In this document: one piece after another, positions 8,796 to 20,991 of the stretch
Numbering within the stretch: position 1 is the first letter of the stretch
Layout: each line of letters starts with the position of its first letter
From: Aurantimonas manganoxydans SI85-9A1
GTDB lineage: Bacteria > Pseudomonadota > Alphaproteobacteria > Rhizobiales > Rhizobiaceae
Length of the DNA: 64,000 nucleotides
NCBI RefSeq assembly: GCF_000153465.1
Contig: NZ_CH672387.1
Span: 150,179-214,178, forward strand
Direction of reading: 5' to 3'
Position numbers and translations under genes: made by a program
The notes under the pieces: model-generated
The model's database searches: none
The model's input: only the letters and a program-made list of their open reading frames with translations
Told to the model about the DNA's origin: nothing

Positions 8796-9755
8796 TTAGT
8801 CGACGATCGCCTTGTCGATGAACTGCCGGTCGATGAAATTGGCATAGTCCGGCTGGGAGTCGAGATTGCCGAGGGCGATCTGGACGCCGAGGCTGGTCGT
8901 CATCGCCTCGTCGGTGATGTCGACGCTGGGAGCGTAGACGCCGTCGGTGATCATCCGCTTGACGGCGGCCTCGACCACCTTGGCGTCGAGGTTCGGGAAT
9001 TCCTTCCGGGCAACCGCGACCGCATCTTCCGGCGAAGCCTGGATCATCGCCAGTGCCTTCTCGAGGCCGTTGACGAAGCTCTGGGCCTTGGCGGCGTCGA
9101 TGTCGGTGCGGGTCATGATGGTGGAGAAGGCGTAGGGGCCGTATTCCTTCGGGAAGGACACGATGACCTTCTTGCCCTCGGCGACGGCCTGGTCAACGCC
9201 GGGCTCATACATCACCGCCAGCGGCGCCTGGCCGCCGATGAAGGGCGCCGGCTCGGCGCCGATCTGCACCTGGGTGAGCGTCACGCTGTCCTTGGAGACG
9301 TCGTTCTCGCCGAGCATCTTGAGGAACAACGAGGTCGATGTGGTCGGCATCATGCCGGCGACCACCGTCTGGTCGGCGAAGCTCTCGGGACCCTTGTAGT
9401 CGAAATCCTCGTCGGCGAGGATCCAGACGGCGGCGCCGTTGACGACATTGGCGATGGTCTTGACCGGGGCGCCCTTCTCGAAGGCGATGGCAGTCCATTC
9501 GGGGCCGTGCAGCGAGAAGTCGGCGCTGCCGGAGATGACCGAGTTGAGGGCGGTCGGGCCGGAGCCTGCGCTTTCCTTGATGACGGTCAGGCCCTCGGCC
9601 TCGAACATGCCCTTGTCCATAGCGACGTAGAGCGGCAGGTAGAGCAGCGACTGGAAGGCCTGGGAGATCGTCACCTCGGTCTTGTCCTGGGCCAGCGCCG
9701 GGCTGGCGAAGGCGGTGAGGGCGGCGGTGGCCGCGACGGCGAGAAACTTCTTCAT
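8796..9755 (-). CDS. ABC transporter substrate-binding protein, NitT/TauT (SsuA/THI5-like) family
   Basis: This is a 319-residue periplasmic protein with a Sec signal peptide (MKKFLAVAATAALTAFASPALA, mature from about residue 23). Features of the NMT1/THI5-like fold include YLPLYVAMDKGMFEAEGL and the segment GSGPTALNSVISGSADFSL. Relatives bind sulfonates, nitrate, thiamine pyrimidine precursors or aromatic amides. The ATG at 9755 has an AGGGG site upstream, and the frame's earlier start is unlikely. It lies behind the ATPase and permease genes of the same unit and ahead of an amidase. The ligand is not determinable from sequence alone. Confidence 0.93.
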   Translation of the reverse strand: MKKFLAVAATAALTAFASPALAQDKTEVTISQAFQSLLYLPLYVAMDKGMFEAEGLTVIKESAGSGPTALNSVISGSADFSLHGPEWTAIAFEKGAPVKTIANVVNGAAVWILADEDFDYKGPESFADQTVVAGMMPTTSTSLFLKMLGENDVSKDSVTLTQVQIGAEPAPFIGGQAPLAVMYEPGVDQAVAEGKKVIVSFPKEYGPYAFSTIMTRTDIDAAKAQSFVNGLEKALAMIQASPEDAVAVARKEFPNLDAKVVEAAVKRMITDGVYAPSVDITDEAMTTSLGVQIALGNLDSQPDYANFIDRQFIDKAIVD

Positions 9756-9791
9756 TGTTGGTACCCCTGCTGGTGATGGGAGGCGCAAGCC

Positions 9792-10658
9792 TCAGGCTGC
9801 GACCTGTCGCGTGGACTGGTCCTGCTTCCACGGCAGCACGCGCCGCTCGATGAAATTGACGATGTGGTAGAGGGCGAAGCCCAGGATCATCAGCGAGAAC
9901 AGCCCGACCCAGACGGTGTTCAGGTCGTAGAGATTCGACGCCGTGAAGACGAGGTGGCCGAGCCCGTGCTGGGAGGAAATGAACTCCCCGACGACGGCGC
10001 CGACGAGGGCGAAGCCGATATTGATGCGGAAGGTCGCGATCACCGCCGGCAGCGAGGACGGCACCACCGCCTTGAAGAAGATGCGGTGCTTGTCGGCGCC
10101 CATGGAGGTGAGCAGGCGCTGCAGATCCTTGTCGGAATCGCGGGCCGCCTGGTAGGCGGTGATCAGTGCCACGATGGCGGTCATGGCGACGACCAGCGCG
10201 ATCTTCGAGGTGTAGCCGGTCCCGAACCACAGGATGATCAGCGGTGCAAGGGCGATCTTCGGCACGCTGTTGAGCGCAATGACGAAGGGTTCGACGAGCC
10301 TGGCGACGCCGCCCGAATACCACAGCGACAGGCCGAGCGACGTACCGATGGTGGTGCCGAGGATGAAGCCGACGACCGCTTCCAGCGTGGTGTAGCCGGC
10401 ATCGACGAAGAGCGAGCCGTCCATGATGAAGCGGGCGAAATTGGCGAAGATCCCCGAGGGCTGGCCGAACAGGAAGCCGGAGACGCCGCCGTAGCGCACG
10501 CCAAGTTCCCACAAGGCGAAGAAGCTCAGTACGGCGAGAAGCTGCAGCCCTGACCTGGCGATGCCGCCGCCCAGTCCATCACTGGCGATCTGCCAGTCGA
10601 TGCGGCGACGAGGCATGGTCCCGGTCGCGGCAGGATTGCGTGTGGTGGTGATGCTCAT
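9792..10658 (-). CDS. ABC transporter permease, SsuC/TauC family
   Basis: The 288-residue inner-membrane protein has about six hydrophobic segments, beginning with LQLLAVLSFFALWELGV near residue 40. The permease-ATPase coupling loop is seen in AARDSDKDLQRLLTSMGADKHRIFFKAVVPSSLP. It pairs with the ATPase at 10668 and the binding protein at 8796. The gaps to both neighbours are short (9 and 36 bases), supporting one operon. Confidence 0.93.
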   Translation of the reverse strand: MSITTTRNPAATGTMPRRRIDWQIASDGLGGGIARSGLQLLAVLSFFALWELGVRYGGVSGFLFGQPSGIFANFARFIMDGSLFVDAGYTTLEAVVGFILGTTIGTSLGLSLWYSGGVARLVEPFVIALNSVPKIALAPLIILWFGTGYTSKIALVVAMTAIVALITAYQAARDSDKDLQRLLTSMGADKHRIFFKAVVPSSLPAVIATFRINIGFALVGAVVGEFISSQHGLGHLVFTASNLYDLNTVWVGLFSLMILGFALYHIVNFIERRVLPWKQDQSTRQVAA

Positions 10659-10667
10659 TCGGTGCCC

Positions 10668-11441
10668 TCAGTGCGTCTGGATGTCGAGCTCGTTGCAGAG
10701 CAGGTGGAAGTACTGGGCGAAGTGCGGATCGCTGCGGGACGCCACGGGGGAGTGGCTGGCGATGTCGATCTCGTGGATGGCCTTCACCTTGGACGGACGC
10801 CCGGACAGGACGACGACGCGCTTGGACAGGGCGACCGCCTCGTCGACGTCGTGGGTGATCAGGATGACCGTCTTTCCGGACTTCTCGACCGCGTCGACGA
10901 GGACACCTTCAAGATGGAGGCGGGTCTGGTAGTCGAGGGCCGAGAAGGGCTCGTCGAGGAGCAGGATGTCGGGGTCCATGACCAGGGTGCGGATCAGCGC
11001 GACGCGCTGGCGCTGGCCGCCCGACAAAGTGCTCGGATAGGCGCTCTCGAAGCCGCTGAGACCGAAGGTGTTGAGGTAGTCGAGGGCCTTCTCTCGCGCT
11101 TCCTGGCGGTCGACATTGCGCATTTCCAGGCCCAGCAGGGCGTTCTGCAGGACGGTGCGCCAGGGGAAGAGAAGGTCCTTCTGCATCATGTAGCCGATGC
11201 GGCCGCGCAGGCCGTCCACCGGCTTGCCGCGATAGCGCATGACGCCGCCATCGGCGTCGAGCAGTCCGGCGATCATGTTGAAGATCGTCGTCTTGCCGCA
11301 ACCCGACGGGCCGATGATCGAGACGAAGTCCCGCTCGTAGATGTCGAAGGTCAGGTCGCGGACGACCGGGACCGTGCCACTGCGCGTGGCGAAGGTCTTG
11401 GCGAGGCCGCGGATTTCCAGTTGCGTCTGTCTGTCGCCCAT
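10668..11441 (-). CDS. ABC transporter ATP-binding protein, SsuB/TauB family
   Basis: This 257-residue ATPase has a complete nucleotide-binding domain: Walker A GPSGCGKT (44-51), Q-loop at MMQKDLLFPW, signature [11 protein letters not shown], Walker B ILLLDEPFSALD and the switch His in LITHDVDEA. It powers the NitT/TauT-type importer as the first gene of the minus-strand unit ATPase, permease, binding protein, amidase. Its start is followed upstream by a long leader with several palindromes (11442-11799). Confidence 0.95.
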   Translation of the reverse strand: MGDRQTQLEIRGLAKTFATRSGTVPVVRDLTFDIYERDFVSIIGPSGCGKTTIFNMIAGLLDADGGVMRYRGKPVDGLRGRIGYMMQKDLLFPWRTVLQNALLGLEMRNVDRQEAREKALDYLNTFGLSGFESAYPSTLSGGQRQRVALIRTLVMDPDILLLDEPFSALDYQTRLHLEGVLVDAVEKSGKTVILITHDVDEAVALSKRVVVLSGRPSKVKAIHEIDIASHSPVASRSDPHFAQYFHLLCNELDIQTH

Positions 11442-11799
11442 GTCGGCTCCTCATGCTGCGTTGCGACAGACGCAGCATGGAGCGTGCCAGATGGCCGGGC
11501 GGGCCCGCCCGGGCCGGGGCGCCTCACGAACCGGGCTGTTCAAGTCGCTGGAATCGCTGGATCGCGACGGCCTGCATGGCTGCCCTGCGCTTTATGCAGG
11601 GCGGATTTCGCCGGTTTGCGACCGCCTTCCGACGGAGGAGATGCAGCCGAAGCGCGCGCAGAACATGCGCTTTATGACTAAAATATATTCACGACTTATG
11701 ATTGCATCATTATAATGCAGTATGGCGTGGGGCACCGTGAGTGCCCGGCCGGACGGGCGGCAGCGATGGATCGCGCTGCCGCCGCGTATCTGTCGCCGA
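11442..11799. other. Non-coding leader region with stacked palindromes
   Basis: No gene is visible in these 358 bases. The ABC ATPase starts at its left edge and the SMP-30 gene ends at its right edge, both on the minus strand, so most of it is probably the 5' leader and promoter of the ABC-amidase operon. It holds three perfect palindromes: ATGCTGCGT/ACGCAGCAT (11453-11478), CCGGGCGGG/CCCGCCCGG (11495-11512) and GCCCTGC/GCAGGGC (11582-11602). An unusually AT-rich stretch (about 11675-11720) contains TATAAT-like hexamers on both strands. I could not match it to a known riboswitch. Confidence 0.5.
11453..11478 (-). promoter_or_regulatory. Perfect 9-bp inverted repeat just upstream of the ABC ATPase
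   Basis: Arms ATGCTGCGT and ACGCAGCAT with an 8-base loop lie 11 bases before the ATPase start codon. It could be an operator or a leader stem next to the ribosome site; which one cannot be told from sequence. Confidence 0.45.
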
Positions 11800-12840
11800 T
11801 CAGGCGATATGGGCACCCTGCGCAGCGGTGAAGATCGAATAGATCGACTGGCTCGCCGTCATCAGCAGCCGGTTCCGGTGCTCGCCGACAAAGGTGAGGT
11901 TGGCGCAGCCCTCCGGGGTCTTGATCTGGCCGATCTTGGTGCCGTCCGGGGCGTAGACATGCACGCCGTCCTGGCCCTCGCCGGCAAAGCCCGTGGCCGC
12001 CCAGACATTGCCGTCGACATCGGCGCGCAGGCCGTCGTGGAAGCCGCTTTCAAGCGTCGCGAATTCGCGCCGGCCGGTCAACCGGCGGCCGTTGTCCTCG
12101 ACATTCCAGGCGATGATCCGGGCAGGCTCCGGATGGTGCGTTGCAGCGGAATCGGCAACGTAGAGCGTGCGATAGTCCGGCGAGAAGCACAGGCCGTTCG
12201 GCTTGAAGATCTCGTCGCTCAGCCGGGTCAGCGCGCCGCTCGCGGCGTCGATATGGTAGATGCTGGTCGGCAGTTCGAGCTCGCGCACGGTGCCTTCATA
12301 GTACCAGTGGCTGCCATAGCCTGGATCGGTGAAGATGATGCCGCCGTCGTCCGGGTGGACCACCGCGTCGTTGGGCGCGTTGAGCTGCTTGCCCTCGAAA
12401 GTCTCGGCCAGCACCTCGGCCGGGCCCTGATGACCGTAGCGCACGACGCGGGCGGTCGAGTGCTCGCAGCTGATCTGCCGGCCCTCGAAATCGAAGGTAT
12501 TGCCGTTGGAATGGTTGGAATGGTGGCGCAGCGGCGTCACCGCGCCGGTGACCTCGTCCCAGCGCATCTGGCGATTGTTGGGAATGTCGCTGAAGACGGC
12601 GTAGCGGCCGACGCCGTTCCAGGCCGGCCCCTCGGCCCACAGCGCGCCGCTCCACTCGCGCTGCAGCGGCGTGTTGCCGATCATGTATTGCGAGAATCGG
12701 GGGTCGAGCACCTCCCAGGCGTCGTCGGGATAGCGCGAGGGCTGCGGCGCCAGAGACTGCGCCCGCACGACATGCGGCATGGCGAGGGCGGCGCCGAGCG
12801 CCGCGCCGCCGGTGAGCAATGCGCGTCGATGAATGGTCAT
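11800..12840 (-). CDS. Exported SMP-30/gluconolactonase family protein
   Basis: The 346-residue protein starts with a twin-arginine-type signal (HRRALLTGGAALGAALAMP, residues about 3-22), so it is probably exported folded by the Tat system. The rest is a six-bladed SMP-30-type propeller, with AEGPAWNG, LNAPNDAVVHPDDG, KPNGLCFSPD and FHDGLRADVDGNVW segments that supply the metal-binding Glu, Asn and Asp residues. Members hydrolyse sugar lactones. The ATG at 12840 has a GGAGGAA site directly upstream. It is divergent from a sugar ABC importer, suggesting lactone opening in the periplasm before uptake; the sugar is unknown. Confidence 0.92.
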   Translation of the reverse strand: MTIHRRALLTGGAALGAALAMPHVVRAQSLAPQPSRYPDDAWEVLDPRFSQYMIGNTPLQREWSGALWAEGPAWNGVGRYAVFSDIPNNRQMRWDEVTGAVTPLRHHSNHSNGNTFDFEGRQISCEHSTARVVRYGHQGPAEVLAETFEGKQLNAPNDAVVHPDDGGIIFTDPGYGSHWYYEGTVRELELPTSIYHIDAASGALTRLSDEIFKPNGLCFSPDYRTLYVADSAATHHPEPARIIAWNVEDNGRRLTGRREFATLESGFHDGLRADVDGNVWAATGFAGEGQDGVHVYAPDGTKIGQIKTPEGCANLTFVGEHRNRLLMTASQSIYSIFTAAQGAHIA

Positions 12841-12950
12841 GGGTTCCTCCCCGTCGACCGGCATGCCGACCCTCCGGACGACCGTGTTGCTGTTGCGGGG
12901 AACGGCCGGCACCGAAGCGTAACGCGAAGCGGCAAGCCGGGCCAGCGTAA

Positions 12951-12958
12951 CGTATACG
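12951..12958. promoter_or_regulatory. Short palindrome in the lactonase/sugar-ABC divergent region
   Basis: An 8-bp palindrome CGTATACG lies between the lactonase start (12840) and the ABC ATPase start (13101), and a second GTATAC occurs near 13065-13070. No regulator gene is adjacent. It is a weak operator candidate. Confidence 0.3.
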
Positions 12959-13100
12959 AAAGGCCCAGGATCGCGCTGTAACGGTCGCGGTTACGTTGCG
13001 GTGCAGCACAAGATTTCGGCGTCCGGCGTCCGCCAGCCATTGCGCAGGGGAGCACGCGAATACAGTATACCGCCTGAATTGCTGCGAGGGTGGGGCTTCA

Positions 13101-14165
<1,065 letters not shown>

Positions 14166-14299
14166 AGCCGGCAAGGCTTCGGGCGGCCGGTCGGGGTGGA
14201 GGACTCGGCCGGCAAGGGAGGACGGCCGTGACGGCAGCGGGAGCGCCGTCACTTCGGGGCACAGAATCGCACGCTCCCGCGCAAGTGGAGGAGATCACG

Positions 14300-15616
14300 A
14301 TGACCATCAATCGCAGGACGCTTCTGGCCGGCACGGCCGGCCTTGCCGCCAGCGCGGCCTTCATCGGGCCGTTCGGCATGCGCGGCGCGCTGGCTCAGGC
14401 GGCCGCGCCGAAATTCAAGCCGGAGGAAGGCGCCTCGCTGCGGCTTCTGCGCTGGGTGCCCTTCGTCGCCGGCGAGGAGGAAGCCTGGAACGCCAACACC
14501 AAGGCCTTCACCGAGGCGACCGGCGTCGAGGTGCAGATCGATCAGGAAAGCTGGGAGGACGTGCGCCCGAAGGCCGCCGTGGCCGCCAATGTGGGCTCGG
14601 GCCCCGACATGGTGATGAGCTGGTTCGACGACCCGTTCCAGTATCCCGACAAGCTCGTCGACGTGACCGACCTTGCGACCTCGCTCGGCGAGCAGCATGG
14701 CGGCTGGTACGAGGGCCTGGAAGGCTATGCCAAGCAGGGCGACAAGTTCATCGCCGTGCCGCTCTGCGCCATCGGCAATGCCATCTGCTATCGCGACAGC
14801 CACATGAAGGCGGCGGGCTTCGAGGAATTCCCGTCCGACACGGCGGGCTTCCTGGAACTGTGCAAGGCAATGCAGGCCAACGGCACGCCGGCCGGCTTCC
14901 CGCACGGCAAGGCGGTCGGCGACGGCAACAACTATGCCCACTGGCTGTTGTGGAGCCATGGCGGCAAGACCGTCGACGAGGCCGGCAAGCCGGCGATCGA
15001 CAGCCCCGAGACGCGGGCCGCGATCGAATATGCCAAGGCGCTCTATGCCACCTTCATCCCCGGCACCGAGAGCTGGCTCGACATCAACAACAACCGCGCC
15101 TTCCTGGCCGGCCAGATCTCGCTGACGGCGAACGGCGTGTCGCTCTATTACGCGGCGACCAAGGACCCGGCGATGGCCGAGATCGCCGAGGACATCCGCA
15201 CAACCACCATGCCGGTCGGGCCGGTCGGCCAGCCGGTGGAACTGCACCAGACCTCGACCCTCAACGTCTTCCAGCACACAAAGTACCCGGAGGCGGCGAA
15301 GGCCTATATCGAGTTCATGTTCCAGCCGGAGCAGATGAACGCCTGGATCGAGGGCGCCAGCGCCTATTGCTGCCAGTCGCTCAAGGCCTATGCGGACAAC
15401 CCGGTGTGGACCTCGAACCCGATCCACGAGCCCTATTCCAAGGCCTCGGCCAGCCTGAGGCCGAACGGCTTTGCCGGGCCGCTCGGACCCTCGTCGGCCG
15501 CCGTCATGGCCGACTACGTGCTCGTCGACATGTTCGCCGAGGCGGTGACCGGCCAGCGCACCGCGGACGAGGCCATCGCCAACGCCGAGCGGCGCATCGC
15601 CCGCTACTACCGCTGA
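14300..15616 (+). CDS. Sugar ABC transporter substrate-binding protein with Tat-type signal
   Basis: This 438-residue extracellular solute-binding protein (family 1 type) carries an N-terminal NRRTLLAGTAGLAAS stretch that looks like a twin-arginine signal, with cleavage probably after ALAQA near residue 34. Family features include the hydrophobic VGSGPDMVMSWFDD region and the C-terminal YIEFMFQPEQMNAWIEG helix pair. It is preceded by a GGAGGAG site. It supplies the two permeases at 15739 and 16703. Two tandem hairpins follow its stop codon. The ligand is probably a sugar or aldonate, given the neighbouring lactonase. Confidence 0.93.
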   Translation: MTINRRTLLAGTAGLAASAAFIGPFGMRGALAQAAAPKFKPEEGASLRLLRWVPFVAGEEEAWNANTKAFTEATGVEVQIDQESWEDVRPKAAVAANVGSGPDMVMSWFDDPFQYPDKLVDVTDLATSLGEQHGGWYEGLEGYAKQGDKFIAVPLCAIGNAICYRDSHMKAAGFEEFPSDTAGFLELCKAMQANGTPAGFPHGKAVGDGNNYAHWLLWSHGGKTVDEAGKPAIDSPETRAAIEYAKALYATFIPGTESWLDINNNRAFLAGQISLTANGVSLYYAATKDPAMAEIAEDIRTTTMPVGPVGQPVELHQTSTLNVFQHTKYPEAAKAYIEFMFQPEQMNAWIEGASAYCCQSLKAYADNPVWTSNPIHEPYSKASASLRPNGFAGPLGPSSAAVMADYVLVDMFAEAVTGQRTADEAIANAERRIARYYR

Positions 15617-15623
15617 CGATGCC

Positions 15624-15689
15624 GGCACCGGCTTGAACGGCCGGTGCCCCGACACACAGGCGCGCGGGCATTGCTGCCCGGGCGCCTGT
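15624..15689 (+). promoter_or_regulatory. Two tandem hairpins after the sugar-binding-protein gene
   Basis: The first hairpin has perfect arms GGCACCGGC (15624-15632) and GCCGGTGCC (15640-15648). The second has 14-base arms at 15656-15669 and 15676-15689 with one mismatch and the loop ATTGCT. No T-run follows and the permease gene starts 50 bases on, so mRNA stabilisation or partial attenuation is likely. Confidence 0.6.
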
Positions 15690-15738
15690 CGGCGGCGGCT
15701 TCGGCCGCACGCCCTTTCGGCAACGGAGACGATCGACG

Positions 15739-16671
15739 ATGTCCAGCATAGAGGCGACCGCCAGGCCCTCGGTATTCCGCCGGTTCGTGCAGAGCCGCGG
15801 CGGGCTCGGCCTGATGTTCATGCTGCCGGCGGCGGCGTTCCTTTTGTGCTTTCTGACCTATCCGCTCGGCCTCGGCATCTGGCTGAGCTTCACCGACACG
15901 ACGATCGGCCGGACCGGCATCTTCATCGGCCTGGAGAACTATGCCTGGCTGTTCGACGATCCGGTGTTCTGGCTGTCGGTCTACAACACCATGCTCTACA
16001 CGACGGTCGCCTCTGTGCTGAAATTCGGGCTCGGCCTGTGGCTGGCGCTGATCCTCAACGAGCATCTGCCGTTCAAGAACTTCTTCCGCGCCATCATCCT
16101 GTTGCCTTGGGTCGTGCCGACCGTCCTGTCGGCCTTGGCCTTCTGGTGGATCTTCGACAGCCAGTTCTCGATCATCTCCTTCGTCCTGATGAAATGGGGC
16201 TGGATCGACGCACCGATCAACTTCCTGGGCGATCCGACCAATGCGCGGGCCTCGGTGATCGCCGCCAATGTGTGGCGCGGCATTCCCTTCGTGGCGATCT
16301 CGCTGCTCGCGGGCCTGCAGACCATCCCGCAATCGCTGAACGAGGCGGCGGCACTGGATGGCGCGACGTCGTGGCAGCGCTTCACCAAGATCACCCTGCC
16401 GCTGCTGACGCCGATCATCGCCGTGGTGATGACCTTCTCGGTGCTGTTCACCTTCACCGATTTCCAGCTGATCTACGTCCTGACCCGCGGCGGGCCGGTC
16501 AACGCCACCCATCTGATGGCGACGCTGTCGTTCCAGCGGGCGATCCCCGGCGGCCAGCTCGGCGAGGGCGCGGCCATCGCGGTGGCGATGATCCCGTTCC
16601 TGCTCGCCGCGATCCTGTTCTCCTTCTTCGGACTGCAGCGGCGCAAATGGCAGCAGGGAGGCGGCGAATGA
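15739..16671 (+). CDS. Sugar ABC transporter permease, UgpA/MalF type
   Basis: The 310-residue inner-membrane protein has about six membrane segments, the first near residues 22-45 (LGLMFMLPAAAFLLCFL). The ATPase-coupling EAA loop is seen as LNEAAALDGATSWQRFTKITLPLL. It forms the translocation pore with the second permease at 16703. The ATG at 15739 follows a GGAGA-type site. Confidence 0.94.
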   Translation: MSSIEATARPSVFRRFVQSRGGLGLMFMLPAAAFLLCFLTYPLGLGIWLSFTDTTIGRTGIFIGLENYAWLFDDPVFWLSVYNTMLYTTVASVLKFGLGLWLALILNEHLPFKNFFRAIILLPWVVPTVLSALAFWWIFDSQFSIISFVLMKWGWIDAPINFLGDPTNARASVIAANVWRGIPFVAISLLAGLQTIPQSLNEAAALDGATSWQRFTKITLPLLTPIIAVVMTFSVLFTFTDFQLIYVLTRGGPVNATHLMATLSFQRAIPGGQLGEGAAIAVAMIPFLLAAILFSFFGLQRRKWQQGGGE

Positions 16672-16702
16672 GGCGCGTTCAGATGCTGGGAGGAACGATC
16701 CG

Positions 16703-17605
16703 ATGAGCAAGCAATCGGCCGCCGCCAAGGCGGCGAACGACCGGGCCGAAGCCTCCGGCCTCAGCCAGTTCGACACGCTGCCACGGCGGATCCTGACGCT
16801 CTACCTGCCTCTGGCCGTGTTCGTCTTCGTCCTGCTGTTCCCGTTCTACTGGATGGTGATCACGGCGGTGAAGCCGGACAACCAGCTCACCGACTACCAG
16901 ACCTACAGCCCGTTCTGGGTGGTCGGGCCGACGCTGGAGCACATCAAGTATCTCCTGTTCGAGACCTCCTATCCGGGCTGGCTGTGGAACACGATGGTGG
17001 TTGCCGTCTGCTCGACCTTCCTGGCGCTGGCCGCCTCGGTCTTCGCCGCCTATGCGATCGAGCGGATCCGCTTCACCGGGGCGCGGGTGACCGGGCTCAT
17101 GATCTTCCTCGCCTATCTGGTGCCGCCGTCGATCCTGTTCATTCCGCTGGCCTTCATCGTCTTCCAGGTCGGCATCTTCGATTCCATGTTCGCGCTGATC
17201 CTGACCTATCCGACCTTCCTGATTCCGTTCTGCACCTGGCTGCTGATGGGCTATTTCCGTACCATCCCCTTCGAACTGGAGGAATCGGCGCTGGTCGACG
17301 GGGCGACGCGCTGGCAGATCCTGACCAAGGTGGTGCTGCCGCTGGCCGTGCCCGGGCTGATCTCGGCCGGCATCTTCGCCTTCACCCTGTCGTGGAACGA
17401 GTTCATCTACGCGCTCACCTTCATCTCCTCCTCGGAGAACAAGACGGTTCCCGTCGGCGTCCTGACCGAACTCGTGCGCGGCGACATCTACGAATGGGGA
17501 GCATTGATGTCCGGCGCGCTCCTGGGCTCGCTGCCGGTGGTGATCCTTTACTCCTTCTTCGTCGACTACTACGTCTCGTCGATGACCGGGGCCGTGAAGG
17601 AGTAA
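16703..17605 (+). CDS. Sugar ABC transporter permease, UgpE/MalG type
   Basis: The 300-residue inner-membrane protein has six predicted segments, starting at LTLYLPLAVFVFVLLFPFY (about residues 31-50). Its coupling loop reads LEESALVDGATRWQILTKVVLPL. It completes the importer encoded from 13101. A hairpin with a T-run follows at 17648, which would separate this operon from the catalase gene. Confidence 0.94.
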   Translation: MSKQSAAAKAANDRAEASGLSQFDTLPRRILTLYLPLAVFVFVLLFPFYWMVITAVKPDNQLTDYQTYSPFWVVGPTLEHIKYLLFETSYPGWLWNTMVVAVCSTFLALAASVFAAYAIERIRFTGARVTGLMIFLAYLVPPSILFIPLAFIVFQVGIFDSMFALILTYPTFLIPFCTWLLMGYFRTIPFELEESALVDGATRWQILTKVVLPLAVPGLISAGIFAFTLSWNEFIYALTFISSSENKTVPVGVLTELVRGDIYEWGALMSGALLGSLPVVILYSFFVDYYVSSMTGAVKE

Positions 17606-17647
17606 GGCAGGACCAAACGGAACGGTGGATCGATCGACACGCCCCGT

Positions 17648-17689
17648 GCAGCCGCACCCAGGGCGGTTTGGTCGCGGCTGCCAAATTTT
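17648..17689 (+). terminator. Probable terminator of the sugar ABC operon
   Basis: Perfect 8-bp arms GCAGCCGC (17648-17655) and GCGGCTGC (17674-17681) are followed by CAAATTTT. The 18-base loop is long, which lowers certainty. It sits between the permease stop (17605) and the catalase start (17763). Confidence 0.5.
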
Positions 17690-17762
17690 CCGACATTCGC
17701 GCGCATCCTTTAGGGGCCTACGAGTCTTATCCGAGTGAACTTCCCATGCACCCGGAGCAGAC

Positions 17763-19869
<2,107 letters not shown>

Positions 19870-19880
<11 letters not shown>

Positions 19881-20991
19881 CGGTTCGACCCTTCGGCTGG
19901 GCACCCCGTCAGGCGGCCCTGACTATCGGCCGATCGTGGCGGTTCCCGCCTGCAACGAGGAGGAGCGCCTGCCGGCGCTTCTCCGCGCGCTCGCCGAACA
20001 GTCCTGGCTTGTCGGCACCGGCCGGCAGCTCGACGTCGTCATCGTTCTCAACAACACCGACGACCGGTCGCGCGCGGCAGCGGAGGCAGCAGCGGCCGGC
20101 ACCATGCTGCGGCTGCATCTGGTGGAATGCCTGTTTCCGGCACCCTTCGCCCATGTCGGTGCGGCGCGCCGGCTCGGCATGGACCTTGCCTGCACCCTGT
20201 CGCCGGATACCGGCCGTACGATCCTGCTCACCACCGATGCCGACGCGGTGCCGGCACCCGACTGGATCGCGGCCAATCTCGCTGCGATCGAACGCGGCGC
20301 CGATCTGGTCGGCGGGCTGATCATCGGCGACCGGCGCGAAGAGGCCTTGCTCGGGCCGGCCTTTGCGGCACGCGCCAGGAATTACCTTCTCTATGCGGAA
20401 TTGTGCGACCGGCTCGCCTGCCATGTCGATCCGCTGGCTCACGATCCCTGGCCGCGGCATCGCGACCATACCGGTGCGAGCCTTGCCGTGCGCGCCAGCG
20501 TCTATGAAGCGGTCGCCGGCCTGCCGGCAGAGTCCTTCCGCGAGGATCTCGCCTTCGTCGCGCGTGTCAGGCGCGCCGGCTTCAAGCTGCGCCACGACCC
20601 GGCGGTGCGGGTCGAGGTGTCGGCGCGCACCCATGGTCGGGCGGCCGGCGGGATGGCCGATACGTTGGCGCAATGGGTGGCCGAGGCCGAAGCCGGGCGG
20701 CCGCATCTGGTGGAGGCCCCGCAGCGCGTTCTGGCGCGGGCGATCCGCCGCAGCCTGCTTCGCGATGCGGCCCATGTCGAACCGGAGGGGCTTGCGGCCA
20801 TCGCCATGCGGCTGGGACTGAAGCCCGCAGAGCTCCACGATGACGACGGCCGCGTCTTGCCGCCGCATATCCTGGTCGAGCGCCATGCGCCGGACGAGCC
20901 CGATGCCCCCGGCACGGTGCCGGTGCTGGACGCGATTGCGGAACTGAGAGCGCTGATCGGCGAAGATGAGGCGAGGGAACATGCTGCATAA
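19870..20991 (+). CDS. Glycosyltransferase family 2-like protein
   Basis: The 373-residue protein has a GT-A type fold: [21 protein letters not shown] at the N-terminus, the DxD-like [12 protein letters not shown] metal site, and the acceptor-side [16 protein letters not shown] segment. It should transfer a sugar from a nucleotide or lipid donor in the cytosol; there is no membrane anchor. The ATG at 19870 begins inside the catalase gene and overlaps it by 11 bases. The gene overlaps the next one by another 11 bases. Donor and acceptor are unknown. Confidence 0.88.

Noticed and set aside
7485-9776. Open plus-strand frame of 763 codons opposite the amidase and binding-protein genes
   Set aside because: It crosses two genuine minus-strand genes and their gap, and the composition is Gly/Arg/Asp-rich without domain features.
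11712-11717. TATAAT as a definite promoter
   Set aside because: It reads as a -10 on both strands, but I found no good -35 at the right distance on the minus strand and only a weak one on the plus strand, which leads to no gene.
17619-17648. GGAAC hexamer-like element upstream of the catalase, considered as an EcfG general-stress promoter
   Set aside because: No CGTT-type -10 lies 16-17 bases downstream, so the pair is not convincing.
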